DNA from: Adlercreutzia hattorii
GTDB lineage: Bacteria > Actinomycetota > Coriobacteriia > Coriobacteriales > Eggerthellaceae
DNA: 64,000 bases
Reading direction: 5' to 3'
NCBI RefSeq assembly: GCF_011405655.1
Contig: NZ_AP022829.1
Coordinates: 1,969,001-2,033,000 of the forward strand
The notes beneath the pieces are model-generated. The model was not told the DNA's origin. It worked only from the letters and a program-made list of their open reading frames with translations, and ran no database searches. The position numbers and the translations under genes are program-made. Below, one piece after another: positions 9,774-19,923 of this stretch; within the stretch, counting starts at the first letter, position 1; each line of letters opens with the position of its first letter.

Positions 9774-10907
9774 TTACTTGCCGAAGTACGCCCGCACCAC
9801 TTCGATAACCCGAGCACGATCCCCATCGCTCATTCCGTAGTAAAGCGGAAGACGAACCAGACGCTCGCTCACTTTTGTCGTGTACACGTCTTCGCCGTGG
9901 AACAATCCGAACCGCTCTCCTGCTGGCGCGCTGTGCAGAGGCACGTAATGAAAGCAGGCCTGCACGCCGCCCTCTTTGAGGAAACTGATGAAACTTGTCC
10001 GGTCTTCCAATGTCGGAAGCAGAAGATAGTACATGTGGGCATTCTGAACGCGATCGTCCGGAACGACCGGCAGTTCAACAAGACCTTCTGCCGCTAAGTC
10101 GGCAAAAGCATCGTTATAGGCATGCCAGGTAGCCATACGGTCATCGTATATGGTTTGAGCCGCCTCAAGCTGGCCCCAAAGGTAAGCGGCATTCATGTCG
10201 CTGGGCAAATAGCTCGACCCCTTATCGACCCACGTGTACTTATCCACCTGACCGCGCAGGAAGTTCGAGCGGTTCGTCCCCTTCTCGCGAATAATCTCGG
10301 CTCTCTCGCAATAGGCCGGATTATTGATGAGCACGGCACCGCCCTCTCCCATAGAATAATTTTTCGTCTCGTGGAACGAATAACACCCAAAGTCTCCGAT
10401 GGTACCGAGTGCCTTCCCCTTGTAGGTGCTCATAACACCCTGGGCGGCATCTTCAACCACGAGGAGACCGTGAGCCTTTGCGATAGCCATGATTTCGTCC
10501 ATGTCGCAGGCAACACCCGCATAATGGACGGGCACGATAACTCGAGTCTTTTCGGTGATGGCCGCCTCAATGGCAGCAGGATCGATATTCTTCGTGTCGG
10601 GTAGGATATCGACGAACACGAGTTTCGCCCCCATGAGAACAAAAGCCGTCGCCGTACTCGAAAAGGTAAAACTTGGCAAGATCACTTCGTCTCCCGGCTC
10701 AAGATCACAGAGCATGGCGGCCATCTCGAGCGCCGTCGTTCCGCTAGTGGTAAGCAAAACCTTATCGGCACAAAAACGTTCCTCGAGCCATGACTGGCAG
10801 CGTTTCGTGAAAGGGCCATCGCCGCATATCTTATGGTTGTCTTCGGCCGACTGCCGCACATACTCCATTTCCGTACCGACATAGGGCGGAACATTGAAGT
10901 CAATCAT
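9774..10907 (-). CDS. rffA: dTDP-4-amino-4,6-dideoxygalactose transaminase (RffA/WecE)
   Basis: The enzyme transfers an amino group from glutamate to dTDP-4-dehydro-6-deoxyglucose, giving dTDP-Fuc4N. The 377-residue protein follows the enterobacterial RffA pattern along its whole length: NVPPYVGTEMEYV, CGDGPFTKRCQSWLEERF, PVHYAGVACDMD, VVEDAAQGVMSTYKGKALGT, SFHETKNYSMGEGGA and EIIREKGTNRSNF. K182 in HETKNY should carry PLP. Its ATG overlaps the stop of the YfhO gene by one base (TGATG), so the two are translationally coupled. Its substrate would be made by rfbA and rfbB in this window. The function is well supported; the exact product sugar is inferred from the family. Confidence 0.93.
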   Translation of the reverse strand: MIDFNVPPYVGTEMEYVRQSAEDNHKICGDGPFTKRCQSWLEERFCADKVLLTTSGTTALEMAAMLCDLEPGDEVILPSFTFSSTATAFVLMGAKLVFVDILPDTKNIDPAAIEAAITEKTRVIVPVHYAGVACDMDEIMAIAKAHGLLVVEDAAQGVMSTYKGKALGTIGDFGCYSFHETKNYSMGEGGAVLINNPAYCERAEIIREKGTNRSNFLRGQVDKYTWVDKGSSYLPSDMNAAYLWGQLEAAQTIYDDRMATWHAYNDAFADLAAEGLVELPVVPDDRVQNAHMYYLLLPTLEDRTSFISFLKEGGVQACFHYVPLHSAPAGERFGLFHGEDVYTTKVSERLVRLPLYYGMSDGDRARVIEVVRAYFGK

Positions 10908-13840
10908 CAGATAGGCTCCTTTTCAGCTATCCCTCTTAGATTCGTCCCCGTCCGCCGACGACGAATCCATCCCAACTCGAACGTGCCCAACAGCACGACA
11001 GTAGCTCCCGTACTCGCCAGCCCCAAATCGAGCCCTGGCGTTACATAAGAGAACCGCAGCTCATGGCCTTCGCCATCTACCTCGACAGCCATGAAGCCGA
11101 CGTTCGCTTTCAGTATCTCGACTGGTTCTCCGTCCATCGTAGCACTCCAGCCCCCCGAATACGGGACAGATACGAATACGTAGCGCGATTTCTCCCGATT
11201 CGCTCGCGCAGCGGCCGAATCAACAGCCCCCACGGAAACCGTCATAGCATCGTTTTCGAACACCACCGATGCGGCATTTCCCTCTCGCAGACGCTCTGCG
11301 TTCTCGCGAATAACTTCGACAGACTGAGTCGCGCCATAGAGTTCGGCAAACTCGTAGACCCCTACGCCGCCAAACGTCACCGTAATCGAAGCGACGGGAT
11401 CATCGCCGGCGCCGAGATTCACGGCCCAGTCTTCCTTTCCCGCATATTTGGGACTAGCGCTTGTGGCTATTTCGAAAGAGCTTTCCCGAACCCCATCCGA
11501 AACCGTAACCCAACACGTCTTCGCTGGGGCGAAGGAGGGATTCGTGACAAGGTCAGCGGAAGCGAGTTGCGGTTCATCGGCAAGACGCTCCGCATCCGAA
11601 ACAGGCAATGAGCGGAAACGCAGCCCTTCGAAGCACAGGTACGTCTCGCAACCAGCGCGCCCGCTGAGAGAAAACGTCACCGAAGCGTTCTTTTTTGTGA
11701 CCACGATGCGTCCATTCTGGACGGCGGCCCCCTCAGCCTCTACGACACCAAGACGCTCTCGCTGCGTATCAAGCTGCGGAACTGTACCTTCTGCCTCATC
11801 CACCGCCAGAACAAGCGCTCGAGTAAGAAGCTCCTGGCGTTGAACCAAATCGAGTCCCTCGTAATCTTTCTGCGTGACAGTCGAATCGTAGGTAAAAGCA
11901 AGGGGAAGAGCCCGGTCGGTCTCGTACAGCTCGTAGGACAATCCGTTATGAGCCTCCCCCAAGTCGGCTATCTTCACATAGCCGTCAGGAATCAAATCGG
12001 CGGCTTCGGTGGACGAAATGTAATATTTGGCCCCGAGCACGTAATCGAGGGCCGCTCGCTGGCGCGTTCCGTCGAACATCGTGCTTTTCACATCGTCCGA
12101 CAACCCCATCGATTGGCGAAAATCATCGACGGCCTGATTGTAAAAGCTCGAATAGAAGTCGAAACCTTTATAACCGTGCACAAAGCTGCCATTGCGCCCA
12201 TAGGTGGTATCGGTTCGATTAATGCGATAGGCATCGTCAAGTTGGTCGAGAGCCGGAGAGAGGTCCAGCTGCTCTCGCGTACCCCACACATGACCCGTCC
12301 GGATGAATTCCTTGTAGTAGGAACTGCCGAGCGGACTCATGAAAAGACCGACGTGAACCGTGGCATTGGCAACGACGGCAAGAATAAGCAAAGCACGCAA
12401 GCAGCGTTCAGTCAAAACCCGAGGCAAAGACGGCGAGGAACCCGCAGCGCGTCGACGGAAAAAGGCCCACAGGGCCAATGCTCCGTAAATGCCAGCAAAC
12501 ATGACCACTGTAGCAAACCCCAGCAGTGTCCCCTCTTTGAACGCGTAAGCCAAGGCCCAAACAGCCACTACGGTAACAAGCGCGGTAAGTCGCCTCCATT
12601 GAAGCGCCGAAAAGCGAGGGATTGCGGGCACCAAGAGCACAACCGCGTACGCTGCGCAAAAGCCAAAAATAACCTCCCATCGATCCGTGGGGTAACCAAA
12701 GCCGTTGAAAACCGAGCCAACCTTCGCAACAAGAGCACCGATGAGGCACAGGGCGATCCCGCACCCCCATGCCCGTCGCTCGCGTTCATCCATCGAGCCC
12801 CGTGCGACAAAAAGAGCCAAAATCGCAATAACCGGAATCGCTCCCAACACCGAAGCGTTCTGGGCCTCGTGGTTGCCCAAAAGCACACTGGCAAAACTCT
12901 CGTAGAAATCCGCCGTCTGGAAGAAGGCGATCTCGCGCACAATGCCAACGCGGCCCATGGAGGTAAGAGTGATGAACATCGGTATCGTCGAAAAACCGAC
13001 CAATGCGAAGCCGGCAAGGAGGCAAAGGGCAAATTTGCCCGCCAATAAAGCGAAATCCCCCACAGATCGCTCGCGAGGGTAGACAAAATAAGTTATAAGG
13101 CAGTACGCAAGCAAGAAAAGACACGTCATGTAAGCGAAATAAATCGAGTACATGAAAATGCCTGCCACGGAGGCAATAAGCAGAAGCGGGTTCTTGCCTA
13201 CGAACAGCTTATCGGCGCCCATGAACACGAGCGGAAGCAATATGGCGAAATCGATGAAATTCGGGTGACGCAAAACCCCCCAGAACAGCACATATCCGCA
13301 GAGCACGTAGCAGAGCGCGCCCACGAGCGTCGCCCCTTTGCCTTTGCCACGGCTAAAGCAATAGAAGGAAAAAGTGAGGGCCGCTAGATAGAACCTTAAG
13401 AACACAAGAGCATCGTAGAGCCACTCGGATGCTTCTGGCGGGCACAAAGCCGCAAGAAAATTAATCGGCTCGTTGGAATTTCCCGATGCCGTAATAAGCC
13501 AGTCTGCGCCAAAACCGATATCGAACGAGTACAGCGGAACCGTCAGATCCCCTGCCAAGAGCGACGCAGCAATATCTCGTAACCACTCCCCTTCTGCAAC
13601 CATAAAGGGGAAATACAGCAGACGCCCGTCAGTGTCCCAAACAAGCGAGCGCCCCGCCATGATTAGCGTTAGCGTCACGCCCGCAAAGGCTACCGCACAA
13701 ACCCCTAAAAGAACGAGAGCATACCGTCCCTTGCGAGTCGTCTCCGCAAGGGGGTGACCGAAATAACCTTTTTCACCATGGCGATCTTCTGTCTCTCGCT
13801 CGACCATAGGACCATCCGTTCTTCGTCTTCGGGACGTCAT
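10907..13840 (-). CDS. YfhO-family multi-membrane glycosyltransferase
   Basis: This is a protein of up to 977 residues with about a dozen membrane helices in its first 500 residues, one large outside domain, and a last helix (LGLASTGATVVLLGTFELGW). The opening helix followed by WDTDGRLLYFPFMVAEG and SFDIGFGADWLITASGNSNEP is typical of YfhO/GT-C proteins, which take a sugar from undecaprenyl phosphate outside the cell and place it on an envelope polymer such as lipoteichoic acid. It is coupled to rffA. The ATG at 13840 stands directly after a terminator T run with no clear ribosome site; the ATG at 13807 is an alternative start. The acceptor polymer is unknown. Confidence 0.82.
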   Translation of the reverse strand: MTSRRRRTDGPMVERETEDRHGEKGYFGHPLAETTRKGRYALVLLGVCAVAFAGVTLTLIMAGRSLVWDTDGRLLYFPFMVAEGEWLRDIAASLLAGDLTVPLYSFDIGFGADWLITASGNSNEPINFLAALCPPEASEWLYDALVFLRFYLAALTFSFYCFSRGKGKGATLVGALCYVLCGYVLFWGVLRHPNFIDFAILLPLVFMGADKLFVGKNPLLLIASVAGIFMYSIYFAYMTCLFLLAYCLITYFVYPRERSVGDFALLAGKFALCLLAGFALVGFSTIPMFITLTSMGRVGIVREIAFFQTADFYESFASVLLGNHEAQNASVLGAIPVIAILALFVARGSMDERERRAWGCGIALCLIGALVAKVGSVFNGFGYPTDRWEVIFGFCAAYAVVLLVPAIPRFSALQWRRLTALVTVVAVWALAYAFKEGTLLGFATVVMFAGIYGALALWAFFRRRAAGSSPSLPRVLTERCLRALLILAVVANATVHVGLFMSPLGSSYYKEFIRTGHVWGTREQLDLSPALDQLDDAYRINRTDTTYGRNGSFVHGYKGFDFYSSFYNQAVDDFRQSMGLSDDVKSTMFDGTRQRAALDYVLGAKYYISSTEAADLIPDGYVKIADLGEAHNGLSYELYETDRALPLAFTYDSTVTQKDYEGLDLVQRQELLTRALVLAVDEAEGTVPQLDTQRERLGVVEAEGAAVQNGRIVVTKKNASVTFSLSGRAGCETYLCFEGLRFRSLPVSDAERLADEPQLASADLVTNPSFAPAKTCWVTVSDGVRESSFEIATSASPKYAGKEDWAVNLGAGDDPVASITVTFGGVGVYEFAELYGATQSVEVIRENAERLREGNAASVVFENDAMTVSVGAVDSAAARANREKSRYVFVSVPYSGGWSATMDGEPVEILKANVGFMAVEVDGEGHELRFSYVTPGLDLGLASTGATVVLLGTFELGWIRRRRTGTNLRGIAEKEPI

Positions 13841-13846
13841 GAAAAA

Positions 13847-13876
13847 GTCCGGAAGATCGACGTCGACCTCCCGGAC
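13847..13876 (-). terminator. Rho-independent terminator after the L,D-transpeptidase gene
   Basis: On the minus strand GTCCGG...CCGGAC closes a nearly palindromic stem and is followed by TTTTTC. It lies 33 bases past the L,D-transpeptidase stop and only six bases before the first possible YfhO start. Confidence 0.75.
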
Positions 13877-13908
13877 CTTACCGATACTCCCGCCCTCCTG
13901 AAGGAATG

Positions 13909-15363
13909 CTAATAGGATACCACTCGCGTGCCGCGAGGAATATTGTTATATATCCATCTTGCGCATTCGATGTCAAGACGCACGCACCCATGAGAGGCGG
14001 AGATGCCCAGACGGCCATCCTGAATGTGCGACATGCTTCCTGGCTGGTACAACACCGAATGGAACAGATAGTTGCCGTAGAACTGTGTCCAGTACCAGCA
14101 GGTATAACCGGAGCCGAACGACTTACCGCGAGACCCTACGGTAAAGGTCCCCTTGACGGTTGGGGAGCTAGGGGCGCCCGTTGTGCAATCCCAATACCAC
14201 ACCGGTTCCCAATTATAGCTACTTCCACGGAAGACACCCACTTTATGCGTGCGGCTATTAACTAAGATAATGTAATTGGTATTGCTGTAATAGTTCTGAG
14301 CCTTGTTCCACATGGCCAGCTGACCGGCAGGCAGAGTGACAGGCTTCGTGCTCGTTTCCCCATTGCTGTCGAAAACGTAGCGGTAACCACCGATGATCTG
14401 GGTTCCGAAAGCTTGCTGGCCATTGCTGTAGAAGTACGACCACTTCTGCACGCCGTCCCACTTCAGCCAGCCTGTGTGCATCTGGTAATCCGAGTCGAAA
14501 TAGTACCAATGACCATCAATCTTTTGATGCCAGCGAACCGCTTTCCCGTCAGACCAATCGAAGTAATACCAAGCACCATCAGACTGAACCCAGCCCCCTG
14601 TCTCTCGACCTCGAGAATCATAGTAGCTTTTCGTGCCATCTTTCCAGGTAACAATGCCCTTCGTCATTCGAGAAGCAGAGTCGAAATAGTACCAGCGACC
14701 GTCCAGCTTCTGGCTCCATCGCAGGCTCATGGCCGTGGACGGGTCGAAGTAGTACTTCACCCCGTTGAAGCTGCGCCAGCCAGTGAGGGCGCGGCCGTCC
14801 CAGTCGAAGAAGCTCTTGGTTCCGTTCTTCCAGGTCACCCATCCTGTCTGCATACGGCACTCATCGTCGAAAAAGTACCAGATACCCTCGATTTTCTGAC
14901 GACCGGCTACCGCCAAGCCATCGGCACCGAAATAGTAGCGAGCACCATCCACAATCACCCAGGCATCGACAGCGAAAGATCCGTCGGCATACTCATAGCG
15001 GAAAGAGGAGCCTTCCGCAAGAAGGCTCCTCTCTCGCTCGTCCGGAACGACATCGTCAGAATCTTCGGCGCCACCGGCGGCGTTCTCCGCACCAGCGTCT
15101 TCAGACTGAATCTCTGGCCGGACTGACACCGCACCACCGAATTCAGCAGCATCCGCCTCTTCGGTACCGATAGCGAGAGCATCGCCATCGACCGGCTTGT
15201 CCCCCATGACAGCCTCAGAAGGCTGCGCCTCGGCCTGCTCCTCCCCATTCGTTTCCGCGGCGTAAGCCATTGCAGGCATCGAAAAGCAGAGCAAGCCGGC
15301 TAAAAAAAGACTCGTCACTTTACGCACCCGAAACGACAAAGCGCCCCGTTCCCGTTTCTTCAT
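13909..15363 (-). CDS. Secreted L,D-transpeptidase (YkuD) with cell-wall-binding repeats
   Basis: This 484-residue exported protein has a signal peptide (VTSLFLAGLLCFSMPAMAYA), an acidic linker to about 125, about ten YYF/GW wall-binding repeats (125-345), and a C-terminal YkuD domain. The active-site motif SASHGCVRLD places the nucleophile at C460 and its His at H458. YkuD enzymes make 3-3 cross-links in peptidoglycan or attach proteins to it. ATG 15363 follows GGAGGATG. It lies 76 bases after the GH25 gene, which is read in the same direction. The repeats probably dock it to a wall polymer; the ligand is not known. Confidence 0.92.
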   Translation of the reverse strand: MKKRERGALSFRVRKVTSLFLAGLLCFSMPAMAYAAETNGEEQAEAQPSEAVMGDKPVDGDALAIGTEEADAAEFGGAVSVRPEIQSEDAGAENAAGGAEDSDDVVPDERERSLLAEGSSFRYEYADGSFAVDAWVIVDGARYYFGADGLAVAGRQKIEGIWYFFDDECRMQTGWVTWKNGTKSFFDWDGRALTGWRSFNGVKYYFDPSTAMSLRWSQKLDGRWYYFDSASRMTKGIVTWKDGTKSYYDSRGRETGGWVQSDGAWYYFDWSDGKAVRWHQKIDGHWYYFDSDYQMHTGWLKWDGVQKWSYFYSNGQQAFGTQIIGGYRYVFDSNGETSTKPVTLPAGQLAMWNKAQNYYSNTNYIILVNSRTHKVGVFRGSSYNWEPVWYWDCTTGAPSSPTVKGTFTVGSRGKSFGSGYTCWYWTQFYGNYLFHSVLYQPGSMSHIQDGRLGISASHGCVRLDIECARWIYNNIPRGTRVVSY

Positions 15364-15439
15364 GCTGGTACATCCTCCTACGCAAAACCATTAGACAAAA
15401 TATCAGTATACCCCAATACATCATTCGAATGCCGAGCGA

Positions 15440-18400
15440 CTAACGATAGCTTGGCACCAGAAATGTCAACCCCGTCTTGGCCTGGCCCACGCTGGCAGAG
15501 GCATAAATTGCATTCATAAGCGATCCAATTTTAGTCGCCCAATCACGATCAGTCGCATACTGGTGACCCACCGAGCCATAACGCGCATACTCCACGTAAT
15601 TCCATCGCATTTTATAAAGAGTATTCTGACTAAACGCATTATTGAGATAGTTGGTGGCGATCCAGCGAGCCGCCCCGTGGATTGCCTTCTCAGGAGTATC
15701 CCACCCATTCTTGATGGCCAAAGCTCGACCTCCCGACAGCGGACTGGAATCATAAGCGCCGATCCCGTAAAAATTGTAATACGTTCCCTTCGGCCATGTC
15801 TTGCCATCTACTAGCGTCTTTCCGTCATAGACATAGCCCTTGGCCAACGTAGACGTTCCCCATCCACTCTCCAAGATCGCATGAGCCAAAAGATACACCT
15901 CGTTGACCCCGTAACGGCGCGCAGCGTTCACAAACGCCTCTCCGTTGCCCGCAAGTGTGCCGGTTCGCCCATTTGCAGTTGAGGCGATGTAGGCATCTAA
16001 CTGAGCCGCCGACACCATACCGGAATAGCCATGATTCAACTGGGCGAATTGGTAATATCCACTCGTACCTGCTCCACAGCTCGTCGGCGTCATAGATGCG
16101 ACAATATCAGCTTGGGTATATTTCAGGGCAGAAGGACACGCCCTAAGTTCTTTGGCCGCCAAAGTAGCCAACGAGACGCCCGTAGCCTCGGTCTTGGTCT
16201 CCGATTTGGCGCCTACTAACTCAGAGCGCTCATTGAAGTAGTAGGACTGCCCGTCGATGACCTGCATACCCCGCAACGACTGGCCATTGGAAGGATTAAA
16301 GTAGTAGGTCTTACCGCCTATGGTTTGCCACTCCATAAGCGCGCGGCCATTTCCATCGAAGTAGCTCTTCGAGCCATCGGCCTTCCACGTCACCCACCCT
16401 GTCACCATCTCGGAATCGGTGTTGAAGTAGTACAACGAGCCGTCTATCCACTGGCTCCAACGAACGCTCTTGCCTGAAGACTGCTCAAAGTAATAACGCT
16501 TCCCGTTTACGTTCTGCCAGCCGACACGGAGCTTGCCGTCTGATCCATAGTAACTTTTCAGCCCGTCGGCATGCCATGTGAGCAGCCCTGTGAACATAAA
16601 GCTGTCGCTGGAGAAGTAGTACCACGCGCCATCGATCTTCTGGCTGTAGCGACGTGAGATACCGGTATTAGGATCAAAGTAGCACTTCCTTCCTTGGAAG
16701 CTACGCCACCCGAGCAGTGCTTTACCATCCCAATCGAAGAAGCTCTTAGTGCCATCCTTCCAGGTGATCCAACCAGTCTCCATGACGCTATCGCCATTGA
16801 AATAGTACCACGATCCATCGATCTTCTGACTCCAACGCTTTGAGATGCCGTTAGCGGGATTGAAGTAGTATTTCTTATTTCCAATAGTCTGCCATCCCAA
16901 CCACGCTCGACCGGAGCTGGGATCGAAGTAGCTCTTCGTGCCGTCGGCGCTCCAGGTAACCCAACCAGTCACCATCTGAGACTCACCATTAAAATAGAAC
17001 CAGTTTCCGTTAATTTTCTGACTCCATCGCAAGCTGATACCGTTGGAAGGGTTGAAGTAGTACCATTCTCCGTCGATTTCGTGCCAACCGGTCAGCGCGG
17101 CAGCCTTGCCGTCCTCTCCGGGCTGGAAGTAGCTCTTCGTGCCGTCGGCGCTCCAGGTGACCCAGCCGGTCTTCATGCGGCACTGGCCGTCGAAGTAATA
17201 CCACTTCCCATCGATCTTCTGGCTCCACTTCACAGCCTTGCCATCGGAACCGTAATAGTAGGCGTAGCCGTTCATCCACGCCCAGGTGTTGGGCGTGCCG
17301 GTGAGCACCACCTCTTGGGGCGTCGAGGAGAACGATGTGAACGAGAAGTTCACATCGCAGTTGCCAGACACGCCACTCACTTGGCCAGACTCCGTGAATT
17401 GCCAAAGATCGGAAGAGAACGTCACGTCAGGAGCGCCGATTGCGCTCCCGGGATATTGTGCAATCCATCGGCTCCAGGAGCGATTGTTGAAAACGGGGCT
17501 TGTCAGGTATTTCTCCCACCAAGTCTTGTTCGCGTAAATACCCACTTTGTATCCCGCAGCTTGAATCTTGTTGCAAAATGTTTCTGCAAGCTGGCCGCGC
17601 TGAGCATCAGTCAAGCTCAGCTGGCTATCATCTTCGAGATCGTAGTAGATGGGCAACGCCAAATCACTCGGTTTCAGGTTCGCATGATCTGAGTCCAATA
17701 ATCTTAGAACATGCTCAGCTTCACTCTGAGCGCTTGGAGCTGAACCTGTCGCTTTCTTCGCGTAGGAATAGAGGTAGATGCCGATCTGAATACCATTTTT
17801 GCGAGCGCCTTCAACGTTTTGAAGAAAGCATTTGTCGTCCTGCTCCTCGATGTCGCTTCCGTAACCACATCTTATGATAGCGAACGTAATGCCAGCGGCC
17901 TTCACCTTGGCCCAGTCAATACTCCCCTGGTGAACCGACACATCGATGCCAACGGCCTTGGCACCGGAAACCGTAACCCGCTTCCCGCCCAGAGTATAGG
18001 TGGTGGCCCCGTTCGATGAGGTCCAAGTCGGCGTCGTGCTGCTTGCCGTTCGAGCGCCTGGGGCGGCAAGGGAGCCTAGCGCTACACCGTCCTCGTAACG
18101 CCAACTGTTCTCAGGCCCCTCGGGAACCCATGTCGTTGAACTCCCTTGTCCAGAAGATTCTTCCTGTACCTCGGCGGCGGCAAGCGCCTCCGCCCCAAGA
18201 CCTTCCCGAAACCCCGCATCATCGACCTCGCCGAACGTTCGATCCCCAACGCCTTCTGCGCCACCGCTTTCGGGGAGAGCTCCCTTATTGCCGGCATCAG
18301 ACTTGCTGTCGACCGACGTCGCCCTATCGCCCGCCTCGAGCTCGGCGAGCGCGTCCGGAGCGGTCGACGAGGGCTCGGTGGGAATCGGCGCATCGAATGC

Positions 18401-18586
18401 AGGGGGCTCGGTCGCCTCGATGTCGGAGACATCGGCGTCGAACTCATCGCCCAGAGCCGGAACGGCGGGCACGAGGCTGGCGGCAAGGGCCACGGCGAGC
18501 ACGGAGGAACTCGACTTCGCCCAATATCCTTTGCGCAAAGCGGGCTTGGCGTGCTTCGCGCGTTTGGCGACCGAGCGATTGACCAT
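15440..18586 (-). CDS. Bifunctional wall hydrolase: GH25 muramidase, wall-binding repeats, glucosaminidase
   Basis: From the ATG at 18586 (GGAGG seven bases before) the protein has 1048 residues. In order: signal peptide (SSSVLAVALAASLVPAVPA), acidic linker, GH25 lysozyme domain from about 205 with D215 in AVGIDVSVHQG and the DxE pair D316/E318 in YYDLEDD, about 14 YYF/GW repeats, then a GH73-like glucosaminidase domain over the last 210 residues with the likely acid E in AHAILESGWGTS and YYNFYGIGAYD. The two enzymes would cut the two glycosidic bonds of peptidoglycan. The open frame extends to 18715, but that start gives no signal peptide context. It is a likely autolysin for division or wall turnover. 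Confidence 0.93.
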   Translation of the reverse strand: MVNRSVAKRAKHAKPALRKGYWAKSSSSVLAVALAASLVPAVPALGDEFDADVSDIEATEPPAFDAPIPTEPSSTAPDALAELEAGDRATSVDSKSDAGNKGALPESGGAEGVGDRTFGEVDDAGFREGLGAEALAAAEVQEESSGQGSSTTWVPEGPENSWRYEDGVALGSLAAPGARTASSTTPTWTSSNGATTYTLGGKRVTVSGAKAVGIDVSVHQGSIDWAKVKAAGITFAIIRCGYGSDIEEQDDKCFLQNVEGARKNGIQIGIYLYSYAKKATGSAPSAQSEAEHVLRLLDSDHANLKPSDLALPIYYDLEDDSQLSLTDAQRGQLAETFCNKIQAAGYKVGIYANKTWWEKYLTSPVFNNRSWSRWIAQYPGSAIGAPDVTFSSDLWQFTESGQVSGVSGNCDVNFSFTSFSSTPQEVVLTGTPNTWAWMNGYAYYYGSDGKAVKWSQKIDGKWYYFDGQCRMKTGWVTWSADGTKSYFQPGEDGKAAALTGWHEIDGEWYYFNPSNGISLRWSQKINGNWFYFNGESQMVTGWVTWSADGTKSYFDPSSGRAWLGWQTIGNKKYYFNPANGISKRWSQKIDGSWYYFNGDSVMETGWITWKDGTKSFFDWDGKALLGWRSFQGRKCYFDPNTGISRRYSQKIDGAWYYFSSDSFMFTGLLTWHADGLKSYYGSDGKLRVGWQNVNGKRYYFEQSSGKSVRWSQWIDGSLYYFNTDSEMVTGWVTWKADGSKSYFDGNGRALMEWQTIGGKTYYFNPSNGQSLRGMQVIDGQSYYFNERSELVGAKSETKTEATGVSLATLAAKELRACPSALKYTQADIVASMTPTSCGAGTSGYYQFAQLNHGYSGMVSAAQLDAYIASTANGRTGTLAGNGEAFVNAARRYGVNEVYLLAHAILESGWGTSTLAKGYVYDGKTLVDGKTWPKGTYYNFYGIGAYDSSPLSGGRALAIKNGWDTPEKAIHGAARWIATNYLNNAFSQNTLYKMRWNYVEYARYGSVGHQYATDRDWATKIGSLMNAIYASASVGQAKTGLTFLVPSYR

Positions 18587-18815
18587 GGTGCAACCTCCTG
18601 GGATGTTGTCCGTTTTCTGCTTCATTTCCCAAAATGAGATGTCAGATTCTATCAGTCCATTCACAATATGCACATGCTTCTGACAACTTCCCGTAAAAAA
18701 TCGGCGAAAACGCACGGGGGCTACAGAATCACGGTCCCAAGGGCCTTTTGCTGAAAAGGAGTGTGCCCGTTTTCCCTAAAGTCAACGTAGAGCCAGAATA
18801 TCCTTTACACTATAG

Positions 18816-19865
<1,050 letters not shown>

Positions 19866-19923
19866 GACCTGGACAGCAGACAACCACATTGAAGCACGAG
19901 TTCGCAGCTAAGGAGCTTTTGTC

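Noticed and set aside
9647-9826. N-terminal extension of the subtilisin-like protein
   Set aside because: It would bury the signal peptide 60 residues in and cross the promoter and hairpin; ATG 9646 is better.
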